Positions 1 through 8,734 of a stretch of DNA of 64,000 nt are shown here, in pieces. A program made the position numbers and the translations under genes. Source of the DNA: Vibrio marisflavi CECT 7928 (GTDB taxonomy: Bacteria > Pseudomonadota > Gammaproteobacteria > Enterobacterales > Vibrionaceae). Below the pieces are notes generated by a model. That model did no database searches and was not told the origin of the DNA. It worked only from the letters and a program-made list of their open reading frames with translations. Positions within the stretch are counted from its first letter, which is position 1, and each line of letters opens with the position of its first letter. Where the stretch lies: positions 1,116,001 to 1,180,000 of the forward strand of contig NZ_CAKLDM010000002.1 of assembly GCF_921294215.1 (NCBI RefSeq), written 5' to 3'.

Positions 1-1237
1 ATCGTGTGTCTAAGCTCTCTGCAGAGAGCATGGTGCAAACAATGACGACGCCAAATGCAACGGCACCGTATCCGGGAGTAAAGTTCAATATTTGCCCGCG
101 ATCAACGAGTGTTAGCATTATCGAGATAACAAACAAGTCGACCATGGACCATTTACCTATCCATTTCAAAATAGAGTAAATTTTCATACATTGGCGTTGA
201 TACAATGTTTTACGGCAGGATATGGAAATCAACACGTAGGCTATTCCGAGAATTTTAATTATCGGGACTAGTATACTAGCTATAAATATGATGATGGCGA
301 TGAGCAGTAGGTCGTGATTGACTAGCGATATAACTCCAGAAAATATTGTGTCTTTTATCTGCTTTCCATTGGTAAAAAGGATAGAGATAGGGATGAAGTT
401 TGCTGGGATAAGCGCAATAGCAGCTGTCATCAGGTAAGCCCAAGAGCGTTGAAGTGAGTGTGGCCTGAACCGTGACAATTCGTTATGGCATCGTACACAT
501 TGATGATTCGTTTCTTGCGTTAGATAGCAATTCCCACATTGGATAAGGTTTTGCGATGTTTCTGTATATGAGTTCGTCGAATAGATCTCACTTTGTTGCC
601 ATTTATCCCAATACTGTTCGACATTTATCCGTGAGAGCAGCAAAACGGTCAGTATTTGTAACAGGATAAGTGAGAACAACCCGTTATCAACGGAGATATC
701 CGCATAGTCTTGAAGTTTAAAGCATGATATCGCGATACTAACTAAAAATACGTCGATCATCACCCAATGCCTCATTTGGCGAACAAGCTTTAGACTGCGG
801 TTAAGTAGCTTAAGTTGTCGGTATCTAATTGCTATGTGCGCTGTGATTGTCACAGTAAATAAAACTAGTGGGGCGATTGAGCTACAAAAAACAACGAGAA
901 GAGCGAGTGACACATAGCCTTCACTCACTAACGCTTGTACACCGCTGATTAAGCTACCTGAAAAAGCGACACCAAACAAATTGATAGAGATGAAGTTATA
1001 AAAGTGTGCGGGTACGAGAAGAAGCAAACAAGTTACGGCTAACGCAAGGTTGCCTGACAAGTTTACTTGGCGCCATTCGTAGACAACACGATCACATCTA
1101 GGGCAGTGAGCATTTTCACTTTTAGCAAGAGGAACTTGCTCGATTGGCCATTGGCAGCTTTGGCAGCTTTGGCACTGAGTTATAGTGTGTAGGTTTTGCT
1201 GTTCAGCTAACATCTTTCGCCCAGTCCTTTGAGGCAT
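1..1237 (-). CDS. pqiA: PqiA family membrane protein, 3' end cut by window start
   Basis: The minus frame is open from an ATG at 1235-1237 to the window edge, so the C-terminus is missing. It has the PqiA architecture: two cysteine-rich zinc-ribbon segments (CQSC, CPRC; later CGNC and CVRC) each followed by a group of hydrophobic helices. The last visible residues include the family-like LSAESLD. PqiA proteins are inner-membrane partners of MCE proteins (PqiB) in envelope lipid transport. An in-frame ATG at 1211-1213 has a better ribosome site (AAGGA) and may be the true start. PqiB would lie outside the window. Family call is firm; function follows from the family only. Confidence 0.85.
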   Translation of the reverse strand, partial: MPQRTGRKMLAEQQNLHTITQCQSCQSCQWPIEQVPLAKSENAHCPRCDRVVYEWRQVNLSGNLALAVTCLLLLVPAHFYNFISINLFGVAFSGSLISGVQALVSEGYVSLALLVVFCSSIAPLVLFTVTITAHIAIRYRQLKLLNRSLKLVRQMRHWVMIDVFLVSIAISCFKLQDYADISVDNGLFSLILLQILTVLLLSRINVEQYWDKWQQSEIYSTNSYTETSQNLIQCGNCYLTQETNHQCVRCHNELSRFRPHSLQRSWAYLMTAAIALIPANFIPISILFTNGKQIKDTIFSGVISLVNHDLLLIAIIIFIASILVPIIKILGIAYVLISISCRKTLYQRQCMKIYSILKWIGKWSMVDLFVISIMLTLVDRGQILNFTPGYGAVAFGVVIVCTMLSAESLDTR

Positions 1238-1520
1238 TGTGGTTTCTACAAGATACATACTTCTATGTATCGCATTCTTATTGATCATGAAACTATTAGT
1301 GGGATTAATTTGAAGTATAACAGCGGAATAGTCATCTAATTGCAAAATTGGATAAAGTTATGAGCTCATCAACAAGAGAAAGAGATTGAGAGAGTCATGA
1401 AACCTTTGATTTGTGTTTTTTATCTGTGATATACATCCCTGACGCTTTGTAAAGCGCTGGGATTAATAGGGTATACCCAATTCCTCGAGTGGAGCCCTTC
1501 AACAACAATTGGAATTAAAA

Positions 1521-1991
1521 ATGAACATAGAACACTATCATCGTCTTACCAAGCAGGCTGTCGCATTACTAGAAGGAGAGAGTGATCTTATCGCGAACTT
1601 ATCGAACCTTAGCGCTTTACTAAATATGGAGCTGGATAGGCTAAATTGGGTCGGCTTTTATCTTATGAAAGATGAACAACTGGTATTGGGGCCGTTTCAA
1701 GGTAAACCAGCGTGTGTTCGTATACCTGTTGGTCGCGGTGTATGTGGAACAGCAGCGGAAACAAATACGGTACAGCGTGTTGATGATGTTCATCAGTTTG
1801 AAGGGCATATAGCATGTGATGCTGCGAGCAATTCTGAAATTGTCATCCCGGTTTCTGTTGACGGTCAGCTTGTCGGCGTGCTTGATATTGATAGTCCAGA
1901 GGTTGGTCGATTTAGTGAGATAGATGAGGAAGGCTTAACATTTTTAGTACGAGAAGTAGAAAAGGTGCTTAATTCACACTCTAATAAATGA
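1521..1991 (+). CDS. msrC: Free methionine-(R)-sulfoxide reductase (GAF domain)
   Basis: A single GAF domain of 156 residues, very close to E. coli MsrC/YebR. It shows the family blocks LNWVGFYL, LVLGPFQGKPACVRIP, VGRGVCGTA and HIACDAASNSEIV. The three conserved cysteines of the active site are present (ACV, VCG, ACD). The enzyme reduces free Met-R-sulfoxide in the cytoplasm. The ATG at 1521 is preferred over a TTG twelve bases upstream, because GGA at 1511-1513 sits at ribosome-site distance from it. It lies upstream of proQ, as in many gamma-proteobacteria. Confidence 0.93.
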   Translation: MNIEHYHRLTKQAVALLEGESDLIANLSNLSALLNMELDRLNWVGFYLMKDEQLVLGPFQGKPACVRIPVGRGVCGTAAETNTVQRVDDVHQFEGHIACDAASNSEIVIPVSVDGQLVGVLDIDSPEVGRFSEIDEEGLTFLVREVEKVLNSHSNK

Positions 1992-2031
1992 GTTTTTAAT
2001 CTTTGAGTGTGGTTTTTCATTTGCAGCTCAC

Positions 2032-2076
2032 TATAATACTTGGAATCTTTATCTATATGCTCGCGGGGAAGCCCGC
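2032..2076 (+). promoter_or_regulatory. Probable proQ promoter and 5' leader hairpin
   Basis: A perfect TATAAT lies at 2032-2037, without a good -35 match. A small GC hairpin follows (GCGGG, loop GAAG, CCCGC, 2063-2076), ending shortly before the proQ start. The hairpin may end msrC transcripts or act in the proQ leader. Seen in sequence only. Confidence 0.45.
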
Positions 2077-2094
2077 ATTTAACCAGGAATCCTC

Positions 2095-2712
2095 ATGGAA
2101 AACACCGAAAAGTTGAAGAACAGCAAAGAAGTCATTGCTTATATTGCTGAATGTTTCCCTAAGTGCTTTACTTTAGAAGGTGAAGCAAAACCTTTGAAAA
2201 TTGGCATTTTTCAAGATCTTGCCGATCGATTAAGTGAAGACCCAAAGGTCAGCAAAACTCAACTTAGAGCGGCTTTAAGACAATACACGTCTTCTTGGCG
2301 TTATCTACATGGCGTGAAGCCAGGTGCTAGCCGTGTCGATTTAGACGGCGAAGTTTGTGGTGAATTGGAAGAAGAACACGTTGAGCACGCTAAGACAGCA
2401 CTAGCAGAAAGCAAAGCTAGAGCACAAGCAAGACGTAAGGAGCAAGCCCAAAAGGCGAAAGAAGAAAAAGCGAAGAAGCCGAGAAAACCACAGCCTCGTC
2501 GCACTTCGCCTAAAGTGCAAAAAGACAGTAAAAAGCCCGTACAAACAAGAGCTTTGAATGCTGATGAAATGATTGTAGGCAAACAAGTGAATGTAAACAT
2601 GGGTAAAGGAAATATGGCAGCGACCATAGTTGAAATCAATAAGGAAGATGTACGTGTTCAACTTGTAAACGGTCTACAAATGGTCGTTAAAGCGGAGCAC
2701 TTGCGCGCCTAA
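2095..2712 (+). CDS. proQ: RNA chaperone ProQ
   Basis: 205 residues. The N-terminal FinO/ProQ domain (about 1-120) is recognisable from [27 protein letters not shown] and the [14 protein letters not shown] helix. A lysine/arginine-rich linker (about 120-160) follows, then a Tudor-like C-terminal domain starting near [15 protein letters not shown]. coli ProQ is slightly longer, mainly in the linker. ProQ binds structured small RNAs and mRNA 3' ends. It lies 17 bases upstream of prc, the same pairing as in enterics. Confidence 0.95.
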   Translation: MENTEKLKNSKEVIAYIAECFPKCFTLEGEAKPLKIGIFQDLADRLSEDPKVSKTQLRAALRQYTSSWRYLHGVKPGASRVDLDGEVCGELEEEHVEHAKTALAESKARAQARRKEQAQKAKEEKAKKPRKPQPRRTSPKVQKDSKKPVQTRALNADEMIVGKQVNVNMGKGNMAATIVEINKEDVRVQLVNGLQMVVKAEHLRA

Positions 2713-2729
2713 AGGAGATACTCCTACGC

Positions 2730-4724
2730 ATGAAAACCCGTTTAAAATTGACACTGATTGCTGCTAGCCTTTGGCTAGCAGTTCCATCAGTTCAGGCTCT
2801 TGAAGCCAATATCAGTAAGAAGGAACTTCCTGTTCTTGCACCTGAAACTCAACATGAAACTGCAAGTAAACGGGTCATGTGGAGATTTACTCAGAACCAC
2901 TACAAGCACTTCGATCTCAATGATCAATTCTCAGAAGGCATCTTCGAACGTTATTTAGAGTTGCTTGACTTCAATCGAAATATATTCACCCAATCAGACA
3001 TTGATTCTTTTAGTAAGTGGTCAGACAAACTTGATGACCAACTTAAAAATGGCAATAACCAAATAGCGTTTGATGTCTATAACCTGTCTATGCGTAAACG
3101 CTACGATCGCTTCAGGTATGCTCTTTCTTTATTAGATGAAGAAATGAAATTTGATACTGACGAGTCTTTGGAGCTTGATCGAACGAAAGCAGCATGGCCT
3201 AAAGGTGAAAAAGAGCTAAATGAGTTATGGCGTAAACGAGTCAAATACGATGCGCTTAATTTGAAAATGACAGGTAAAACTTGGCCAGAAATCAAAGAGA
3301 TTTTGGGTAAGCGATACAACAACGCAATTCGAAGGCTTAGCCAAACTCATAACGAAGACGCTTTCCAGCTATACATGAATGCATTCGCACGTGAAGTTGA
3401 CCCTCATACCAGTTATCTTTCCCCAAGAAACGCTGAACAATTCCAGTCTGAAATGAACCTCTCTCTTGAAGGTATTGGAGCTGTGTTGCAAATGACCGAT
3501 GACTACACTGTCATTCGTTCATTAGTTGCTGGTGGGCCAGCATCAAAAAGTAAGCAACTAGGTGAAGGTGATAGAATTGTTGGCGTTGGGCAAGATGGTG
3601 AGGATATCGTAGATGTGATTGGCTGGCGCCTTGATGATGTTGTTCAGTTAATTAAAGGGCCTAAGGGTACCAAGGTTAAACTGGAAATATTGCCAGAGAA
3701 GAAAGACGCAAAAAGTCACGTTGTCACAATTACTCGTGACAAGATCCGATTAGAAGACCGTGCCGTAAAAGCTGAAGTAATTGAAAAAGATGGCAAGAAA
3801 GTAGGGGTTATTGAAGTACCGAGCTTTTATGTAGGCCTATCAAAAGATACAGATAAACTGTTAACGGATTTAAAAGCACAAGGTGTTGATGGGATCATTG
3901 TCGACCTTAGAAACAATGGTGGCGGAGCTCTAACAGAAGCTACTGCGCTTTCAGGCTTGTTCATTAAGAGTGGGCCGATTGTTCAGGTGCGTGATAGTTA
4001 CGGTAGAGTGAATGTCAATAGCGATACGGGCGGAAAAATTAGTTATCAAGGCCCGCTAGTGGTTCTAATTAACCGCTACAGCGCTTCAGCTTCTGAGATT
4101 TTTGCCGCTGCGATGCAAGACTATGGACGAGCTATTGTTGTCGGTGAAAATTCATTTGGTAAAGGCACAGTTCAGCAACACAGAACTTTGAATCAAATAT
4201 ACGACATGTTCGATAAAGAACTTGGCTACGTGCAATATACGATTCAAAAGTTCTATAGAATCGATGGAGGCAGCACTCAAAATAAAGGTGTAGTGCCAGA
4301 CATCGCGTATCCATCGCTTGTTGACCCGTCTGAAACAGGTGAGAGTGTTGAGGATAATGCACTGCCATGGGATCAAATTGCGCAAGCTAAATATCAGCGT
4401 TTAAATAATTTCCAGCCGGAGATAAAGAAGCTTACGAGTGAACATAACCTGCGTATCAAAGATGATATGGAGTTTAAGTTTATCGAACAAGATATCGCTG
4501 AGTATCAGGAAACCAAAGACAACAATACTGTTTCTCTTAATGAGAAGGTTCGTAAAGCTGAAGGTGAAAAGGCTGACGAACTAAGACTCTCTCGTATTAA
4601 TCTACGTCAAAAAGCTCAAGGTTTAAAACCGTATGCTTCATTAGACGACGTACCAAAAGATTATGAGAAGCCCGATGCTTACTTAAACGAAACAGTATCT
4701 ATTATGGTTGATATGATTAACTAG
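2730..4724 (+). CDS. prc: Tail-specific (carboxy-terminal) periplasmic protease Prc
   Basis: 664 residues with a Sec signal peptide (about 1-23, ending SVQA). Then come an N-terminal helical domain, a PDZ domain (about 240-330) and the S41 protease core. The catalytic serine is in YSASASEIF (about S453) and the lysine in SFGKGTVQ (K478); the 25-residue spacing equals that of the E. coli pair. A C-terminal DUF3340-type region follows. Prc cuts periplasmic proteins from their C-termini, including the lipoprotein-regulated murein hydrolases. Strong ribosome site AAAGGAGA. Likely cotranscribed with proQ. Confidence 0.95.
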   Translation: MKTRLKLTLIAASLWLAVPSVQALEANISKKELPVLAPETQHETASKRVMWRFTQNHYKHFDLNDQFSEGIFERYLELLDFNRNIFTQSDIDSFSKWSDKLDDQLKNGNNQIAFDVYNLSMRKRYDRFRYALSLLDEEMKFDTDESLELDRTKAAWPKGEKELNELWRKRVKYDALNLKMTGKTWPEIKEILGKRYNNAIRRLSQTHNEDAFQLYMNAFAREVDPHTSYLSPRNAEQFQSEMNLSLEGIGAVLQMTDDYTVIRSLVAGGPASKSKQLGEGDRIVGVGQDGEDIVDVIGWRLDDVVQLIKGPKGTKVKLEILPEKKDAKSHVVTITRDKIRLEDRAVKAEVIEKDGKKVGVIEVPSFYVGLSKDTDKLLTDLKAQGVDGIIVDLRNNGGGALTEATALSGLFIKSGPIVQVRDSYGRVNVNSDTGGKISYQGPLVVLINRYSASASEIFAAAMQDYGRAIVVGENSFGKGTVQQHRTLNQIYDMFDKELGYVQYTIQKFYRIDGGSTQNKGVVPDIAYPSLVDPSETGESVEDNALPWDQIAQAKYQRLNNFQPEIKKLTSEHNLRIKDDMEFKFIEQDIAEYQETKDNNTVSLNEKVRKAEGEKADELRLSRINLRQKAQGLKPYASLDDVPKDYEKPDAYLNETVSIMVDMIN

Positions 4725-4750
4725 CTAAGATTATTAGCAAAAATAGAAAT

Positions 4751-4775
4751 GCGAGCAATGACAGCTCGCCTTTTT
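4751..4775 (+). terminator. Rho-independent terminator after prc
   Basis: Stem GCGAGC (4751-4756) pairs with GCTCGC (4764-4769), followed by CTTTTT. Confidence 0.85.
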
Positions 4776-4864
4776 CATGTCCGTAAGAATGCATATTAAA
4801 AAGCAATTTGTTTCGCGTTCTCCCTTTTATAGTCCTAAGCTTTAAGAAAAGAGGGGAATGCGTA

Positions 4865-5527
4865 ATGAGATACTTGCTGATTCTTTGCGCTTGTCTAAGT
4901 TTTTCTTTGTCAGGCTCACAGACACCCAAATCAGTTGATTTAACACAATTCGACTTGCCATTTTTGCTTGGTGATTGGTATTTGGTAAATCCAAACCCCA
5001 ATGAATCAGCGGAAAACTTTCGAACAATAAAACTCACTCTAAACTCAAACTATGATTTTCAAATCAATATCCAGAAAAAGGACTACAGTGTAGAGCATTG
5101 GGAGGGTGTCTATACTGCCGATGAAAACACCTTAGTGTTGGGTATGAATTCCGAACAACCTCAAGTATATGCGTATTCTGGAAATCACAACTTATTGAAC
5201 CTAAACGGCGTAACGTTTGTAAAAGCGCTTTCAAATGCTCTTGCAGGTATATGGTCTAGTGAGCACCTGAGCGGTGAAGATTTGCTAGCTAGTGAAGTAG
5301 AGAAGATGGATCTAATCCTTCAGCCTGATTTTGTGTTTCTTTTCCGAGTAAGCAATCAAGAAGGTGAAGAAGAGGTTCATAAAGGCGTCTATTATACCGA
5401 AGATGATCACTTGGTTTTGATTTATGAAGATGGTGAACATAGCACAAAGTACTCTTTGTCTCGCGACCAATTAACCCTAGAAGGTGAAGGTGGTTCTATG
5501 TTTGCTGTTCTCAATAGAGTTCAATAG
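4865..5527 (+). CDS. Hypothetical exported protein with two repeated domains
   Basis: The ATG at 4865 is chosen because GAGGGG lies just upstream and because it begins a clear signal peptide (MRYLLILCACLSFSLSGSQ). The mature protein (about 200 residues) seems to hold two similar beta-rich halves, each starting with a GDWYL / GIWSS-type strand and carrying an ED-rich ...VYTADENTLVL / VYYTEDDHLVL repeat. This suggests a tandem lipocalin-like or calycin-like fold. No enzymatic motif seen. It lies alone between prc and pepN. I do not recognise the family. Confidence 0.75.
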   Translation: MRYLLILCACLSFSLSGSQTPKSVDLTQFDLPFLLGDWYLVNPNPNESAENFRTIKLTLNSNYDFQINIQKKDYSVEHWEGVYTADENTLVLGMNSEQPQVYAYSGNHNLLNLNGVTFVKALSNALAGIWSSEHLSGEDLLASEVEKMDLILQPDFVFLFRVSNQEGEEEVHKGVYYTEDDHLVLIYEDGEHSTKYSLSRDQLTLEGEGGSMFAVLNRVQ

Positions 5528-5662
5528 CTGCTAGCTTCTTTTTCGCACGTTTATGTAAATGTAAAATCAATATCTGAATTTTATCGTTTCCCCTTGTATC
5601 TTGCCTTAAGTCCGAGTAGAAATAGATTTGTATCGTTTTAATTGGTCATAAGGACTCAGACA

Positions 5663-8269
5663 ATGGCGCAAACTCCTCAAGCCAAATATCGTAAAGATTA
5701 TCAATCTCCTTCTCATACTATCACTGATATCGATTTAACATTTGAGCTTAATGAAACTCAAACAGTTGTTACTGCTAAATCTAAATTGACTCAACTTAAA
5801 GAAACCACCTCTCTCAAGTTGGATGGAGAGGCTCTGACGCTAAAGCAGGTATGTGTTGATGGTGAAAATTGGTCTAACTATGAGTTACTAGAAGATGGTT
5901 TACTCGTTCACTCTTTGCCCAAGCAATGTGATTTGACAATCGTAACTGAGATAAATCCGCAGGGTAATAGTGCTCTTGAGGGCTTGTACTTATCAGATGG
6001 AGCTTTTTGCACACAATGTGAAGCCGAAGGTTTTCGTCGTATTACATACTTCCTAGATAGACCAGATGTTTTAGCGAAATATACGACAACGATTGTTGCT
6101 GATAAAAAACAATTTCCTTCCCTACTAAGTAACGGAAATCGTATAGACGGAGGAGCTCTCGAAGACGGCAAGCATTGGGTAAAATGGCAAGACCCGCACC
6201 CGAAACCAAGTTATCTATTTGCGTTGGTTGCTGGTGATTTTGATATTCTCGAAGATAGCTATCAAACAAAATCAGGTAGAGATGTCCAACTAGAAATATA
6301 TGTAGATAAGGGCAATTTGGATCGCGCAAATCATGCAATGTTATCGCTAATTAATGCGATGAAATGGGATGAAGAGCGGTTTGACCTTGAATACGATCTA
6401 GACATTTATATGATTGTTGCAGTTGATTTCTTCAACATGGGAGCAATGGAAAATAAAGGCCTAAACGTTTTCAATTCCAAATTTGTTCTAGCAAATGAAA
6501 AAACTGCCACAGATACAGATTACTTGGGTATAGAAGCAGTCATTGGCCATGAGTATTTTCACAACTGGACCGGAAACCGTGTGACATGTAGAGACTGGTT
6601 CCAGTTAAGTCTTAAAGAGGGGTTAACTGTATTTAGGGATCAAGAGTTTTCATCAGATCTTGGCTCGCGTGCTGTAAACCGAATTAATAACGTTAGAATA
6701 ATTCGCGGTCCACAGTTTGCAGAAGACGCTAGCCCGATGTCTCACCCAATAAGGCCGGATAAAGTTATCGAGATGAATAACTTCTATACGTTGACTGTTT
6801 ACGAAAAGGGCAGTGAAGTTATTCGCATGATTCACACTCTTTTAGGTGAAGCGAACTTCCAAAAAGGGATGTCGCTGTATTTTGAACGTCACGACGGAAC
6901 AGCTGCGACATGTGAAGATTTTGTATCTGCAATGGAAGATGCATCTGGCATCTATCTAAAACACTTCCGTTTATGGTATAGCCAGTCCGGCACGCCAGTA
7001 GTTAAAGTTAAAAGTCACTTCGATGCGGAGAGTTCTACATTCTCATTAGAGGTAGAGCAATACACTCCAGCGACACAAGAGCAAAGTGAAAAGCAGCCAC
7101 TGCATATTCCGCTTGCCATTGAACTTTACGACTCGGAAGGCTCGTTAGTTCCTCTTGTTCTAGGTGGTGAAAAAGTTTCGAATGTTCTCAATGTAACTGA
7201 CAGTCATCAGGTCTTTACCTTTGAAAATATTGCCGAAGAGCCAACTCCATCGCTGTTACTCGACTTTTCTGCACCCGTAAGGTTGGAGTATGAATATACA
7301 GATGAAGAGCTTGGCTTTTTGATGGTGCATGCAAGAAATGAATTTGCTCGCTGGGATGCGGGGCAGATGCTATTGGCGAAATACATTAAGTCCAACGTTG
7401 AACGTGTACAGGCTAACCAAGAAGTCGAGCTGCCTCCAGCCGTAGTGGAAGCGTATCGAGGTGTTCTACTTAATGAAGATCTAGATCCTGCTTTTGTTGC
7501 GGAGGCTATGACACTACCAAGCTTTAATGAAGTATCCGGATGGTATGATTTGGTGGATGTTGATGCGATTGATTTCGTACTGACAACGTTTAAGAAACAA
7601 TTAGCTATTCAGCTTCATGATGATTTAGAAAGAGTCTACAGCAGTAGCGCTCAGTCTGATTATTCTTTAGAACATAGTGCGATTGGAAAACGAGCGTTGC
7701 GAAACCGTTGTTTGTCCTACCTTGCTCATACCGACAAAGGATTCGAGCTGGTGGAGCAACAATATAAAAACGCGACTAATATGACGGACACCATGGCAGC
7801 AATGCAGGCAGCAAATAGTGCCCAGCTAAGTTGTCGTGAACACTTAATGTCTGACTATAGTCAAAAATGGAAGCACGATGGCTTAGTGATGGATAAGTGG
7901 TTCCAGCTACAAGGGACAAATCCAGATAAGGAAGCGCTATCAGTTATCAAAGAAACAATGGCTCATGAAGCATTTTCAATGAAAAACCCTAACAGAGTTA
8001 GGAGTTTAGTCGGGTCATTTATGAACATGAACCCTGTAGCATTCCATTCAAAGACTGGAGATGGTTATAAGTTCGCTGGTGGAATTTTGCGAGAGTTAAA
8101 TGATAGCAATCCACAAGTCGCTTCTCGCTTATTGGATCCATTCCTTAAACTGAAAAAGTATGATCAACACAGACAGAAGTTAATAAAAGATGAATTAGTT
8201 TCTCTGAAAAATATGCATAATCTTGCAAAAGACTTATATGAAAAAGTAACTAAGGCATTAGAAGAGTAA
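5663..8269 (+). CDS. pepN: Aminopeptidase N (M1 family)
   Basis: 868 residues from the ATG at 5663, which is preceded by AAGGACT. The GAMEN substrate motif is present (MGAMENKGLN). So is the zinc site HEYFH (H296, E297, H300) with the third ligand E319 in LKEG, matching E. coli PepN within one residue. The C-terminal helical domain (DUF3458-type) is complete. It removes N-terminal residues from peptides in the cytoplasm as a major peptide-recycling enzyme. A GTG 21 bases upstream is a weaker start. Confidence 0.96.
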   Translation: MAQTPQAKYRKDYQSPSHTITDIDLTFELNETQTVVTAKSKLTQLKETTSLKLDGEALTLKQVCVDGENWSNYELLEDGLLVHSLPKQCDLTIVTEINPQGNSALEGLYLSDGAFCTQCEAEGFRRITYFLDRPDVLAKYTTTIVADKKQFPSLLSNGNRIDGGALEDGKHWVKWQDPHPKPSYLFALVAGDFDILEDSYQTKSGRDVQLEIYVDKGNLDRANHAMLSLINAMKWDEERFDLEYDLDIYMIVAVDFFNMGAMENKGLNVFNSKFVLANEKTATDTDYLGIEAVIGHEYFHNWTGNRVTCRDWFQLSLKEGLTVFRDQEFSSDLGSRAVNRINNVRIIRGPQFAEDASPMSHPIRPDKVIEMNNFYTLTVYEKGSEVIRMIHTLLGEANFQKGMSLYFERHDGTAATCEDFVSAMEDASGIYLKHFRLWYSQSGTPVVKVKSHFDAESSTFSLEVEQYTPATQEQSEKQPLHIPLAIELYDSEGSLVPLVLGGEKVSNVLNVTDSHQVFTFENIAEEPTPSLLLDFSAPVRLEYEYTDEELGFLMVHARNEFARWDAGQMLLAKYIKSNVERVQANQEVELPPAVVEAYRGVLLNEDLDPAFVAEAMTLPSFNEVSGWYDLVDVDAIDFVLTTFKKQLAIQLHDDLERVYSSSAQSDYSLEHSAIGKRALRNRCLSYLAHTDKGFELVEQQYKNATNMTDTMAAMQAANSAQLSCREHLMSDYSQKWKHDGLVMDKWFQLQGTNPDKEALSVIKETMAHEAFSMKNPNRVRSLVGSFMNMNPVAFHSKTGDGYKFAGGILRELNDSNPQVASRLLDPFLKLKKYDQHRQKLIKDELVSLKNMHNLAKDLYEKVTKALEE

Positions 8270-8278
8270 ATAAATATC

Positions 8279-8312
8279 ATTGTGGTGGCAAAATATACGC
8301 TGCCACCACAAT
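8279..8312 (+). terminator. Hairpin after pepN
   Basis: A perfect 12-bp stem (8279-8290 with 8301-8312, core GTGGTGGCA / TGCCACCAC) around a 10-base loop, followed by an A/T-rich tail. It probably ends or protects the pepN message. Confidence 0.7.
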
Positions 8313-8336
8313 TAAAAATTTATTCAAAATTAGCCC

Positions 8337-8555
8337 ATGAAGCATTATTTATTTTCTTTATCTATTTCCTACCAATCATTTATTGCTCACTATTCCGGTG
8401 CTGCAAGTCATGTTCAAGTGATTACTCAAGAAGGGTTAAGGATCCGATTGCCTGCCTCCCACTTTCGGCAGTTCCTTAACCAAAGTGGGGTCAAAGGTCA
8501 GTTTCGATTAACAACTGACCAGAAAAATAAGTTTGTAAAGTTAGAGCAATTGTGA
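8337..8555 (+). CDS. DUF2835 family small protein
   Basis: 72 residues. Its pattern, an amphipathic strand ending HYSGAASHVQVITQEGLRIRLPASHFRQFL and a basic end GQFRLTTDQKNKFVKLEQL, is that of DUF2835 proteins, which sit next to pepN or gdhB in Vibrio and relatives. No function is established. No good ribosome site is visible, so the exact start is uncertain. A competing reading frame at 8282-8479 has no protein-like features. Confidence 0.75.
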   Translation: MKHYLFSLSISYQSFIAHYSGAASHVQVITQEGLRIRLPASHFRQFLNQSGVKGQFRLTTDQKNKFVKLEQL

Positions 8556-8734
8556 TGCCTCATCATCAAATAAAACCACTATCACATTCTTGATAAATTT
8601 GTTTCATTGTAGTGTTGAAACAATTAACCAATCTTCAATAAAGCTTTTACAATAAAGCCGTGCATTACCCATAGTAAGCACTATGCTTATTCCAACCCCT
8701 ACAAAAAAAATAATCAGTATTGTGGAGTGTAAAT

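Noticed and set aside
8282..8479. 65-residue frame overlapping the DUF2835 gene
   Set aside because: Overlaps the recognisable DUF2835 frame and begins inside the pepN terminator hairpin.
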